From contig CM075770.1 of assembly GCA_037974665.1 (NCBI GenBank), positions 8,630,501-8,694,500 of the forward strand: a stretch of DNA of 64,000 bases. Direction: 5' to 3'. This DNA comes from Ehretia macrophylla. Taxonomy: Eukaryota; Streptophyta; Magnoliopsida; Boraginales; Ehretiaceae. The translations under genes and the position numbers were made by a program. This document shows, in pieces, positions 35,595 to 47,300 of this stretch (its first letter is position 1; every line of letters starts with the position of its first letter). Below the pieces are notes generated by a model. The model saw only the letters and a program-made list of their open reading frames with translations. It had not been told where the DNA came from and made no database searches.

Positions 35595-36368
35595 ATATAC
35601 ACAATAATAAGCATATATACAATACAGTCAAGAATAACGTCTCAGTGCTTCATTATTATGTTCATTTACAAATCAACACTAACTAGTTCAATAATGTTTC
35701 AGTGATAACTAATTCAACAACATACATTATACATAACAAAAACATATAACTGATTCTACAACATATGCTATACATAGCAATAACCAATCGGGTATAGGGG
35801 TTAAATGAAAGAGATTCCACAACATGTTCAGACGATGACAAATCAACAGTTACCTTTTTCCATCGTGGCTATAATGTGCAGACGACGAGGGGTTTCGACA
35901 GTTGAAAATGCACTCTTGAGCTGCACACGACGACGTCCACGGATTTGGGGGATTTAGGGGTAGCTATTAGAGTTAGGGATTTGGGGGTAATAAGATGGGT
36001 TAGGGATTTGGGAGAAATGAGAGGGGTTAAGGATTTTGGGTAGTAATCGGGTATAGGTTAAGTGAAATAGATGAGTACATGCCGTTTGGACGATTTTGCC
36101 CTCCAAAAAATAAGGCACATGCACTGCACATGCTACAACCGTTAGAAATCTGACAGAAGGACTAACTGTGGCACATAAATGAAAGATAAGGGACTAACCT
36201 ATGACTTTTTTAAAAATAAAGGTCCAACTAGATAATGGAGACAAAGATAAGGGACCAACTGGGTAATTAACCCTCAGGACAACTATAAATATTAAAGAGG
36301 GAGTCACTTTGGTTTGTGTGTAGGTGTCTTGTATATATCTAGAATTAGGCCGACCTTGCAGAATGGAT

Positions 36369-36560
36369 TTTTTTTTTGGTCAAAACACACAATGTATTAA
36401 TATTGCAAAAGGAGAAAACAAAGTTTAACCTACACCCGTGGGGTAGGAATCAAAGCGAATTAATTGGTACAATTGCGGAGGTAAAGTTGAAGCCCAATCA
36501 AAGGGCAAGTTTTTCTTAAAAAGCGATTTTGTGGTCTAATTACAAACACGGTTAACCGTT
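36369..36560 (-). mobile_element. LINE 3'-end fragment
   Basis: On the minus strand this ends TTTTGACC followed by poly(A) (poly(T) at 36369-36379 on plus), preceded by TACCCCACGGGTGTAGGTTA and a TTTGTTTTCTCC...AATACATTG segment. That layout and the block TACCCCA(C)...GTAGGTTAA(A)(G)TTTGT match the 3' end of the LINE at 62390-62471. The 5' boundary is not defined and no TSD was found. Confidence 0.6.
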
Positions 36561-36740
36561 CTCTTAATGTATCGTAGAAGAATAGGTTGGGTATGTGGAA
36601 TTTGGGCCAGTGACTTCGTGTCCAACATCCATTAAATTATACTAGGACTATTGGCAAAATTTGACCTAGAATAAATAATCTCTTTGATAGAAAAATATCA
36701 AATTTTACATGAGAAAAGAAACGGTCCAATTTTGTCAAAG

Positions 36741-36829
36741 CGTTTGGCCTAGTTCTTTTGTTTTTTTTTGGTCAACGTTTGGCCTAGTTTTTTTTTTTTT
36801 TTTTTTGATAAAGAACGTTTGGCCTAGTT
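36741..36829 (-). mobile_element. Two successive ultra-short poly(A) insertions at one site
   Basis: CGTTTGGCCTAGTT occurs three times: 36741-36754, 36776-36789 and 36816-36829. Between copies 1 and 2 the minus strand reads TTGACC then 9 A and CAAAAG. Between copies 2 and 3 it reads TTCTTTATC then about 18 A. The same 14-15-bp target has apparently been duplicated twice by two independent tail-only LINE insertions. The first tail equals the GACC(A)n end of the LINEs in this window. Confidence 0.75.
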
Positions 36830-37439
36830 CAAAGTGGCTTCACGCGCTTCTCTGTTATTTTAGTTAATTCTTTAATCTTCTACCTTCAAATAATCTCGAA
36901 AACTAAATTGAAAAACTAAAAATAGAAACAAAGAAAAAAAGGACGGCTTTTGATTTCTTCTACCCTTGACATTTGGAAGTTGCATTAATAGCGCAATTAT
37001 AAAATTATTATTGTGAAATTTAAAAGTTATGAATTTAAATTATAAAAATAATTTCATATTAATATATAAAGTAAAATTAGGTAAAACTGTTTGGAAAATG
37101 AGTTTTATTCTTTTTTAAAATCGCGCGTACAATGAGAATTTTATCCTAAAAATTATTATTTTTAGACTTCAAAATTAATCTTAAACAAGTCAGCACTGAA
37201 TTAACCCGCAAAACCCGTATTTCTAAGCACTAATTATTGTTGGACATTTGAGCAAATAGTATAACCCCGTTTTAGACGTGAGAAATTTTAAAATTAATTA
37301 TAATTCAATTTCAAAGTTAATTATAATTCATTTGAATCAAAGACAAAACACAAAAAGCAACCTGCATATTCTTGCCAGTTTCCTACCCTGCCATTTCCTC
37401 CATACTTCTTGACTTGAGGGTTTTTCCTATAGTCCAAAC

Positions 37440-37641
37440 TGAGATACACGCACATCACACACTAACACACTAACACACTAATACATATATAATTGCGTGT
37501 CTCCCACATTGAACTTTGCTACTCCATAATCTCTCTTCCTCTCTCTCTCTCCTAGCTTGGCTGTTAATAAAGGAGGTGTTTATTGTCAGAGCATTAACAA
37601 ATTTCAAAGATTTTTTTTTCCATTTTCTTTGCATTTTTCAG
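37440..37641 (+). other. SNAP33: 5'-UTR exon and first intron donor of the SNAP33 gene
   Basis: A CT-rich leader (CTCTCTTCCTCTCTCTCTCT) ends TTTTTCAG/GTATGCC with the donor at 37642. The next exon begins at 38823 after a TTTGATTTTCTTCCCCAG acceptor, giving a 5'-UTR intron of about 1.18 kb. The transcription start is not determined. A TATATAA-like sequence lies at about 37484-37490. Confidence 0.6.
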
Positions 37642-38904
37642 GTATGCCTCGCCAAGATTCAATTTTTACACTTCTTTTTTTTTGTTTTCTTTTTCTGGGT
37701 TTTGATTTATAGATTTAAGCACTTTGATAATGTTGGTTAGTTGTAAATTTGAATTTGTTACTGTTGAACTTTTGTGGGTTTTGAATTATGTTGCTATTTC
37801 TTTTAACCGTATATCTTGGTGTGAAAACTTTCCGGTGCATTTCTCTGGGTTGATTTTCTTAGATTTCTGTAGTGGATTAATGTTAGATCATTGACGTTAT
37901 ATATGGGTTTAGTTAGAAGGGTAATTTGGTACATGAAACTCCCATAACGTGCAGAGTCCGCCGGTCCAGAAAGGTTCAGACCCACTTTGGATCTATTGTA
38001 GGAGATTTACCTTGCAGTTTTACACGTGGGATTGGTTGCCAGAGAATTGAGGAAGAACAAAATGAAGATGAATTCTTTTTATCCAAGTTTTACTATGGAG
38101 TTAAACTGTGCAATAAGAGGACTTTTTATTTTATTTTATTTTATTTTTATGTGTATATATTCCTTTTTTGGCTTTTCATTATATGAAAGTGATGCAGATA
38201 TGCTTATCGTAAGAGTGGTAGTGGGAGGCTTAAAGAGAGTTGGATGAATTGGATGAAGACACTTAGACGAGATCTTGTGTGTCCGGAACTAGTAGAGGAA
38301 ATGAAACTAATAGAAGAGATGACTTTTGATAAGAATGAGTAGCATACTCAGATCTAGGATAAAGCTGAGTTGGTTTGGGTTTTTTTCGAACATGAAAAGA
38401 TTGAAAGGTGAATGATTACTAGTCTGGCATATTTTCTCCAGAAGCAAATTGATGATCTTGGTATTTTAGTTCTATTAATTTGCATCACTTTTTTTTAGTC
38501 AATGATTGGTTGTATGAACTTTTCGCTTTTTTTTGGTTTTAAATGTTTGTTATAATGGGTGGATAAAGCTGATCCTCTTTTGTTTGTAATTATGTTTCCT
38601 TCTTTTCAAATATTTGGGAACGAAAAGAACCTTGAGCTATACTTCATAGTCATGAATATCTTGTAAATTATATCCTTTTGAGCAGTTTGGAATCTTTTAT
38701 ACCTCCGAATTGGCTAGTAGATTCCTGCAATTCTTCTACGAAATTATTTTCTTTGTGTGGCCTATTTTTGTGCTTCAGTACCATGCTCTTACAGTTTCAT
38801 CATATTTGATTTTCTTCCCCAGGCACTATTCAAGATTCTTCCATAAACTTGACAGGTCCGAACCCCATAGCCTACCGTGATCCAGAATTCATTGCCATCC
38901 AAAA

Positions 38905-41539
38905 ATGTTTGGTCATATAAAATCTCCCTTACATCTTAATGCTAAGCACAAATCAGTTGAACCTAGATTTTCTGATCATTCTAGTGGTAATCCTTTCGAT
39001 TCTGACAATGAGTTGGATAACAAGCAAAGCCTAACACCCGCAAGGAGAAGTTCTTCAGAGCCTACTCAAATTACTCAAAATTTGAGTACTAACCCTTTTG
39101 ATGATGATAACATTAAACGAACCTCCTCATCTGCTTTCTCAATTAGTACAGCAGAGAGAAACAGATACAAGAATGATTTCCGTGACTCAGGTGGATTAGA
39201 GAACCAATCTGTACAAGAATTGGAGAGTTATGCTGTATACAAGGCTGAAGAGACTACAAAGACAGTCAATAGCTGTCTAAAGATTGCTGAAGGCATAAGA
39301 GAGGATGCAACTAAGACCTTGGTCACCTTACATCATCAGGGAGTGCAAATTACTAGGACCCACACGGTTGCTGCTGATATCGACTATGATCTTAGCAGGG
39401 TATGGCTCATCATTACACCGCTATCTGAACATAATACTAAAAGCTTCAGATATCTCATATAGATCAAAATAAATATTTGGATCGTCTCTTAGTTTAAGAG
39501 TCTTATTGCCGAAGCTAATATATACCGCAATTGCTAAATCACTAGTAAAGCCAGTACAATCACCTTTGCAAGAAACTGTGAAACTCAGGTATTGTTGTAA
39601 GCCCTTTATTAGGAACTGGAAAAGAAGTGGAATGAAAAGATAACACTATTGCGACCATGATAATTTTTAACTGCTAAAGCAATCAAAGAATTGTTTGCAG
39701 TTATAAAAGGTGTACGAGATTTTAATGAAAAAGGTTTAACTCTTCCTCTAAAATGAAATTTTTTCCACGTCTATTATAGGAAAAAACTCTCAGATATATT
39801 AGTTGTATAACAAAAATTATTCGAATTGTTGCCTTTAATTCTGCTAGTTGGCATTTGTAGAGATAATCTTCTCACCTAAATAATGCTTTTGATTAAACTT
39901 GGTGTACTCTTGTTGAGGTTATCTTATATGCTGGTTAGTTAATTTAAGTAGGGTCATTGTCCTTGTGTTCATTATGTCATGTTTAAACTGCTCAAGATAT
40001 GCATTGAATTCACCTACTATAATCCACATGGCCTTCGGTATTTTCCTTAATGAACACTTACTGATTTCTCATTTCTGAAGATTTGACTATATTTCCCACT
40101 TGACCTAGGATCAAGTTGTTACTTTGTAGCTAGTCAAGCATTATTACCATCCCTGCTATTAATTTTATGAGACTCTGTTTTTTCTCTTTAGGGTGAAAAA
40201 CTTTTGGGCAGCCTTGGAGGCCTTTTCGCCAAGACCTGGAAGCCTAAGAAGACTCGTTCGATAACGGGGCCCATCATCTCAGGAGGTTAGCAGTCTAATC
40301 ACTTCTTTTTCTTGTTTGTCTGCTCTAAGACTATATACATTCTGAGGACGAGGAATGGCACTTGAGTGTCTTTGTGGAGGCTTAATTGAAAGAAAGGTCT
40401 AGACTATGTGGAGAAGATTGGGTAGAGGAAGGTTTGAGGGAGCTTGAAACATTTTGGCTAACTTTGTTAATGTTGCAGATAATCCAGCTCAAAGAAGGGT
40501 CAACCACTTGGAACAGAGGGAGAAATTGGGATTGACTTCTGCACCCAAGGAGCGTTCAAACAGGCGGACTCCGCATCCTGAGCCTGCCAATTCATTGCAG
40601 AAAGTTGAGGTACGTGTAAGTGACCTTGGATTCCAAATTATATTCAATGAACATTTAAATTTCAGGGAAGATGCTGAAGCTCTTATACATACATGCCATA
40701 GCTTTTATATATATAATAGTAACATTAGGTATGAGTACATGGCTTGGCCTAATGTCTCATGCTTCATCTTTAGATCTTATATATCCAAGTTGATCTGTCT
40801 ATCTAAACTTATATCTGATGCTTTATTAGTCATGGAATTTAAAATGAGGGTGACAAATGAGGGGAAAGAAAGGAAAGTATGGCTATTTAGGAGAATGTTA
40901 CTCTTTGCGTATAGGATTGTCACTGTGTTCCTATCTTAGAATTGATGGCCTAGGATACAAAGTAAATTTGCTGATTTGTTGTTTGGTTCTACCGTGAGAG
41001 GATTCTCTTGGGTGGAGTTTCTCATTCTACTGCTTGCCATGTAACAGCTCAAAGTTTTTATCTCTGCTTTGTCTGGGAACTTTATACTCTCTGGTGGTTG
41101 TTTTATGTATAACTTGCTGTACTTGTGAAATTCTGCTGCTTTTTTCATGCAATTTAAGCATTTGCCTTCACATGTATCATACTTGAACTATGTGACTCAT
41201 TACTTTTTGATATTCGGGACTGTAACAGGTAGAAAAAGCAAAGCAAGATGATGCGCTGTCAGATCTTAGTAATCTCTTGGGGGAGCTGAAGGTTATGGCT
41301 ATTGATATGGGATCTGAAATTGATAGGTTAGCTTTTTCTTCATCCATTAATTCCAACTTGTTTCCTGATTTCTGAAAGCTTCTTTTGTTCTAGAGCGGGA
41401 AAATTTTAAAAATTTATATTATGCTTTTGAAAATTGCAGGCAGAACAAGTCTTTGGATCATTTTCAGGATGATGTGGATGAGCTAAATTTCCGAGTCAAA
41501 GGTGCCAATCAGCGCGGACGCCGTTTGCTTGGGAAGTAG
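38905..41539 (+). CDS. SNAP33: SNAP33-like Qb+Qc t-SNARE, 305 aa
   Basis: Coding exons 38905-39399, 40192-40285, 40479-40609, 41229-41326 and 41440-41539 join in phase to 305 residues; Arabidopsis SNAP33 is about 300. Two N-terminal NPF motifs (29-31 and 63-65; NPFDSDNE and NPFDDDN) are typical EH-domain ligands of plant SNAP33. The Qb SNARE helix lies at about 105-165, with the zero-layer Gln in HHQGVQI (Q145). A linker follows (EKLLGSLGGLFAKTWKPKKT), then the Qc helix at about 240-305 with zero-layer Gln Q274 in DRQNKSLDHF. It ends NQRGRRLLGK. There is no membrane anchor, as expected. It acts at the plasma membrane and cell plate with syntaxins such as KNOLLE/SYP121 (family knowledge). The first ATG of the exon was chosen because it starts the conserved MFG sequence. 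Confidence 0.96.
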
Positions 41540-41831
41540 GACTGACTGCCAGTGTAGACCTGCTACTTGACACTGGCTTCTGCTGCCTCGGTACAGTGTC
41601 CATTCTCTGTTTAGTGGTTAACATTCATCCTCTTCATATTAGTCTTTACATTGTATTCTTCTCTCTGCCAGCTGCTTATCATCTGCTCATTCTGTCAGAA
41701 GATTTGCTTTATTTCAGATGTAGTTGCCATAGAATTCGTGAAATTGTATTCTTTTATCAGTTATCTATGAATCATTTATTTTTTCTTTCAAGAATTTTGC
41801 TTTATATGAGAGGTAGCTGACAATACCTAAA

Positions 41832-42073
41832 GGGGTAAATCGCACTCCACCCCCTATGGTTGCGCAAAAGTATACGTTTTTCTCCTTGTGATACCAAAAT
41901 TAGCTAATAGCCCCCTATGCTTTTAAAAGTGAAACTCACTTGCCCCAACCCGTATTTCCACTTCAGTTAATCAACAGTCATGTTATTTGACAAAAAAGCC
42001 TTTTTTTTTTTTTTACCAAATGAGGGTAATGTACCCTTTTGCCTAACTATAGAGGGCAGAGTGCAATTTACCC
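41832..42073. mobile_element. MULE-type MITE, 242 bp, perfect 9-bp TSD
   Basis: ATACCTAAA lies at 41823-41831 and at 42074-42082. The left end GGGGTAAATCGCACTCCACC and the reverse complement of the right end, GGGTAAATTGCACTCTGCCC, form terminal inverted repeats that continue (CTATGGTTGCGCAAAAG against CTATAGTTAGGCAAAAG). It sits just past the SNAP33 3' UTR. Confidence 0.88.
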
Positions 42074-42445
42074 ATACCTAAAACCAAATATGGCTAAAGG
42101 CTGCATAAACTGATGCAAATCTCAAATAAAATCCTCAAGATCCCGATATCACATACTTCAACAGTGTGTTGCTCTCAGGCGATCAGAAAGAAACTAAAGA
42201 ATAAGGTGGATTAATGACATAAATTTTCTGCCATTTGATTTTTTCACTAAAGAAGGTAAGACTTGAAGGTTATCCATGACTGAAAATGTGAACACGCGAG
42301 TGAGGAAAGTCTCATGTCATGAGCTAGTTTTTGCAATTGAGAAGGTTCAAAACCATCTATCACTGATTCAGTAGAGATTGGATTGATGATAAGTTAAGTG
42401 AGGGAGAGATCCTTTTAACATCGTTTTGTCCTATTGGTAGCACTT

Positions 42446-42623
42446 GGTTAGATCTCCTAATAACATTATTACGTTATTAGGAAGATTAATGATAATGAAG
42501 TGATAATACAGTTATACGATGAAATAATCTAGACATTGAGTGTGAAGTCGAATTACTATATCATCATTTCACTACCGTTAATTTCTGTAATAACATTATT
42601 ATGTTATTAGTGGATCCTAATCC
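42446..42623. mobile_element. Foldback MITE, 178 bp
   Basis: The left arm GGTTAGATCTCCTAATAACA and the reverse complement of the right arm GGATTAGGATCCACTAATAA align and continue for about 80 bases per arm (blocks GTTATTA, AATGATAATGAAGTGAT). GGTAGCACTT (42436-42445) and GGTGGCACCT (42624-42633) are a possible worn target duplication (8 of 10). Confidence 0.65.
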
Positions 42624-42859
42624 GGTGGCACCTAGTGAAGCATAATACCTTCTTGCCACTAGGAGAATTCAACACATTGCAATACTTGCCATTAGCCTAA
42701 GCTCCAGTAGTTCAATCACGGTTGTGTTGAAATTTGCACTAACATAGCCAAAACCTTCATTGATTAGCCATTAATGAAGTACACTGTTCATGTCCTCTCT
42801 TGCATGCGTAATAAATTCATCATTGTTGCTTCCTTCTCATACCTTCATTCTTTTACTGC

Positions 42860-43320
42860 AAAAAGGCCTTTGTATCTTTCCATCTTGAAACAATGAGCAG
42901 CTCACTCTCTTCAACATAAGCCTCTAGTTGCTGGATTTTAGCAGCATTTTTCATCTTCCTTGCCGCGACGTTAATGACAAAAGCCTTCTGTTTAACAGTA
43001 CCAGGGATCTTTCCAACAGCTCATCACCAAGATCATAGTTGTCAAATCGTGAATCATATTGTGACCCTAGATCAACCCCTTGAGCCACCTCCTCTGCTGC
43101 ATGATGATATATATTGATCCAAGATATGAAACAGAGAAGCGACTTGTTCCAAGTGAACCTAATCCACTGCACAACTGACTCCATTTTTGGTAGCCATTAG
43201 CTCATTTCACTTTCCTGTCTACCATGAAACTTTTTGGTTCTGAAATAGGTGCAGTTTTGTAAAATGTTTCCATTGCTGTAGCTTTCTCTAGAGGCAACAT
43301 GGGAAGCTCTCTTTTCTCTT
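42860..43320 (-). pseudogene. Coding-like fragment of unknown family, frameshifted
   Basis: On the minus strand the codon pattern looks protein-like in pieces: LPLEKATAMETFYKTAPIS (about 43300-43240), YHHAAEEVAQGVDLGSQYDS and RFDNYDLGDELLE (about 43110-43010), then after a frame change TVKQKAFVINVAARKMKNAA and KIQQLEAYVEESELLIVSRW (about 42995-42885) ending in a stop. The last part is a good coiled-coil candidate. I do not recognise the family. No splice structure makes it whole, so it is called a pseudogene with low confidence. Confidence 0.35.
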
Positions 43321-43563
43321 CACTTGCTCACTGAAGGTGAATCAGGGACGGATTCAAAAATTAATTTAAGTCGGGGTTGAATTTGTACGTTATTGCGTTG
43401 AGTGGGGGCTAAGGGCTTATCATGAATATAATTTCAAGGTAATCAGACTAAAAAATTGAGATCAAAATATATTTTTTGAAATTTTAAACATATACAAGTT
43501 GATAAGTGAAACTATACGTGTGCAACTAAGGCGTTTTTTGTACTACTTCAATCTCGTAAGGTT

Positions 43564-43580
43564 CTTGACCAAAAAAAAAA
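43564..43580 (+). mobile_element. Ultra-short LINE-tail insertion with 12-bp TSD
   Basis: TCTCGTAAGGTT (43552-43563) and TCTCATAAGGTT (43581-43592) flank CTTGACC followed by 10 A, 17 bases in total. The GACC(A)n end equals the LINE 3' ends at 62461 and 36380. Confidence 0.75.
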
Positions 43581-43599
43581 TCTCATAAGGTTATTATAG

Positions 43600-44340
43600 T
43601 TTGACTTTTTATTTTTAAGTCGAGAAATTCATCCTAAATAGAATTATGTTGGATTTATTCTAAGACTATAAAAATTTTCATAATGTAATAATGTGTCCCA
43701 ACGCATACTCCAATTTACAATATGTTACTATCTTATCACGTCATCCAACCCTTGAGGGCAAGTATAATTTGACTTTATTAAATCAAAATCAATTATGGAA
43801 TATAATTGATAGTACTATTCATTTAGTTTCTAATTTTTGTGGTACTATTCTCTAGAAATATAAAAGGGAATATCGATTAATACTGTAGAGAAAGTCAATC
43901 TTGACAAAAAAATAAAAAATAAATCAAACTAAATTAAATTTATAAGGCAAAGAGAGTATGTCTTATTGTTTGAATGATATATAAAGATTTGTATCAAAGA
44001 AAGTGGATATCATTATAAATCAACCCAAAAAGGAGGAGGACAATCAATTCAAAACTAAGTACCTATCTAAACTACAATCATTTCTTAGTATCTATACGAG
44101 TAATATTTTATGTCCGCTCGTCACCTTGTCATCCTTTCTTTATTCACATATTGAATGTCAAATCTCTCTATATAACTAGGAGATGGTGAATCGATGAAGG
44201 GGTGATTCTAACCTACACTACTCGTGCCATAAAAACTAAAAAACAGAACACATCTTCTGAATACACTGTGAAGGGATGAATAAATCTTAAATTGAATCAA
44301 ACCAAGTCGTTTGCCGAGGGATCAATTATATGAATCTAAT
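43600..44340. other. Intergenic, AT-rich; probable CHX 3' UTR at its right end
   Basis: No gene is recognised. The last 100-200 bases before the CHX stop codon (minus strand) are presumably its 3' UTR. Confidence 0.4.
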
Positions 44341-44359
44341 GAGCTTCACATAACAGGAA

Positions 44360-47300
44360 CTAGTGAGTCAGTTGCTTCTGTTGTTGAATAACAAGAGCAG
44401 AAGCTCTGCATTTGCCTTCCATGGTTGCAAAAAAGTCACCAATCACACCCAACTCAGGGAATTCACTCCATTCACTAAGCCCTGAAGTTTGAGAGCTTTG
44501 TACATTGTGTCTTCTCCCAACTATTATGAGGTCATATTCATCGATCATGCCGCGAATTAGTGTTGCAGTTTCAGGACCATCACTCACTTTCTCTTGTACA
44601 AAATACACAAACTCTGCACCAGCATTGTTATTCTTCACGTCCTTCAACACTGCATCGTCGAGGATTTTCTCCCTCCTGTTGAGATAATCATCTTCTGATG
44701 CAGCACAATGAATGACAGTTAAGCTGATGGTTAAGTCTCTTGCTAAACGTTTAGCATATGTCAATGCTTCTCGATCATCATTGCCTCCAAAGAAGATCAT
44801 AGCTACAGAGAGCGATGATTTGTGGGCAACTAGTCCACGATCAACGAAGATTCCCACAGAACAAGGAGCTGTATCAAGAAGTTTTTCGTTAAGGATCCTC
44901 AAGGCGTTGTCTTCTGATTCGATTGTTCCCTGGAAATCCCATTTCCGATGGAACGGGACTATAACAAGAGATGCTAGTTTGTCAAGTGCAAGAGTGCATA
45001 TATCTTCATGCATTAGCTTTCTCGGAGATATTGCTGTGAAGCATTGTGTTGAAATGGCACCATCCTTCTTAAACTCGAATTGGCGAGCCGCAAGAAGAAT
45101 ATCTTCCGAGTAGGAGAAGCCAGAAGAGCTTTTCTTCTGAAGCTGGTGAGAGATGAAGATGGGAGAAGCTCGACCATGAAGCTCGATGAGGTGAAGGAAG
45201 AGTATGGCCATTGGACTTTGTTTAGTTGGCCCTGAAGCATCAATTAAATTGATGAAACCATTGATGTTATCTGGCCTATGGAGGCAAGCCACTATCCTCA
45301 GTTCACCATCCATTTTCGTGGACATAATATTTCTACTTTGATATCCAGCATATTTCCTTTTCGGATTGTAGAGCTTTCTCACAGAAGTTGTCGTAGCCAC
45401 GGATGTTACTGCGGTGGTGATGATCATGATAGCCATGGCGTGCTCTTTGATAATCTGCAGACAAAACAAACGAAAACTTATCCCTTTAGGTGGGGTCGGT
45501 ACCATCACAAGTTCCTAATATGCAGAATGCAGTAATATTTCTTTGTTCAAGGGAGAAATGAGACAGTGGAGGTGAAATGCAAAAGTCGAGAACAGAACTT
45601 GATGGATTTGGATCCCTTAAATAACATTACCATTGAGTGTAAAGATCAAATAACTGCATATCGTTACTTAACCATTATTAATCTCCTTGTAACGTTATTA
45701 AAGAATCCAAATCCGAATTTGATTACCTCGGTGTTTCTGGAGATGCTGTAGGAAGCCACCTCCACTACACCTTTTGTGCACATAATGAGACCAAGTGCTA
45801 AAGCATCTCTCAAGGGAACATTACAGAACCATGCAGGTATAACACCAGATGCTAACTTCACCACAAAAATGAGAGGAATGAGGACGAAATACGCAACCGA
45901 GGAAGAATCACCAATGATGGATCGCAGATCCGCCCTCGAGGCATTTATGGTCACGAAAAGTGGCACAAGCAGTCCGCTTACAAAGGAATCAAATTTGTCG
46001 ACTAAGGCAGAGCCCATAGGCGGTCCGTCTGGGATAGCCAACCCGATTATAAACGCCCCCAGAAGAGTATATTGATCGAAAAAATGAGTATATGCACAGG
46101 CCACAAGAGCTACCAAAATGACTACATAAAGGTGCAGATTGTTGACATCTCGGCCTTCTGGTGTCTGTTTAACTATCCATAACATTCCAGGTCGAACGAT
46201 CAAGAACGCAACGAGAAGAAAACCAATGAATGCTGCAACATCTACATACACTGCTTCCATGGACTTGGTGACCCTGTAGACTCTATACAGATTCATCGAT
46301 GTTATAAGCAAAACATTCGTGAATTCACATGCAGCCGCTGAAGATAGTGCTAGACGTCCGAGCTCTGAGTTGAGAAGTTTGAGGTCTTTGAGGAGCAACG
46401 CAATCCCAGAGAACGGAGTCAGAGATTGTATTGCCACGACAGAGCGGATCGAATCGGCTTTGTCTGCAGTATACTGCTTAAGGGAAGATGTGCTTGCCAT
46501 ACCAACTGTGAATGGAATAATGAGGCTCAACATGCCAATTGTAACAGCTTTCTTGCCTGTTCTCATTACTAAAGTCACATCTGACTTGACACCAATCAGA
46601 AATAGGAGTAATGCGTAGCCAAATGCAGACAATGTTGCCAAGATCTCTTGACTATCAGGTGGAAACAGCTTGAATGTGTGTTTGGTGATACTCTTGGGCA
46701 TTGTAGGCCCAAGAATTATACCGGCCTAATCGATCGACCAAGAGAGAACATAAGATTAATGAATTGCAAACCATGAAGTTCTTTTTTTTTGTTAATCCAG
46801 CAAACGTGTGTATTTCATAAGGAAAAAAACAATACAAAAGTGTTTTACAGCAAAGAAATCAGAAAAGGACCAAGGCGGTCAATTGCAAACCATGAAGTTG
46901 TAGTCATAAGTTCAATGCTTTTCATACAGGGGATGATAAGGGAGGAGCTAAAATCAGATTATTAACCAAACACATCAGCACCTTGTCAGCCTGGGCTGCA
47001 CGAATTTAAGTATTCCTCAATGACCGATAGCGTGCAAGTACCATGAGTCAATGGTTCAGGCAGGTGAACATAATAGACACAAGCAAATAGAGTCATTCTC
47101 ATTTTGCATACATATGCAATTGATGTTGTAGAAGTATATAAATTTCAAAATAAGTTTGTTAAAAATAATATTCTACAATGAATTGTTTATGATTCCAGAA
47201 TAGTTGTTGAAGATAACAAATAAAAACAAAACAAAAAAATTGTTCACATGAAAACGAGTTTCTCAATAATAAATAAATATAATAAACGAATTCTGCGGGC

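Larger units (their letters stand above)
30513..36273 (-). mobile_element. Mutator-like element (MULE), 5.76 kb, TIRs and degenerate 9-bp TSD
   Basis: Both ends read GG(A/G)TTAATTACCCAGTTGG followed by TCCCTTATCTTTGTCTCCAT when viewed inward. The inverted similarity continues for roughly 400 bases (TCATAGGTTAGTCCCTTATC, GCATGTGCAGTGCATGTG, CACTTAACCCATACCCGATT and the GTCTGCACAT blocks). The flanks TCAAGAAAA (30504-30512) and TCAGGACAA (36274-36282) match at 7 of 9 positions, consistent with an old 9-bp MULE target duplication. Inside are a damaged MuDR-type transposase on the minus strand and a damaged GRF zinc-finger gene on the plus strand. The left TIR contains a 69-bp tandem duplication (30638-30706 and 30707-30775). 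Confidence 0.93.

Noticed and set aside
44505..46618. Several plus-strand open frames opposite the CHX gene
   Set aside because: They are antisense shadows of the CHX exons.
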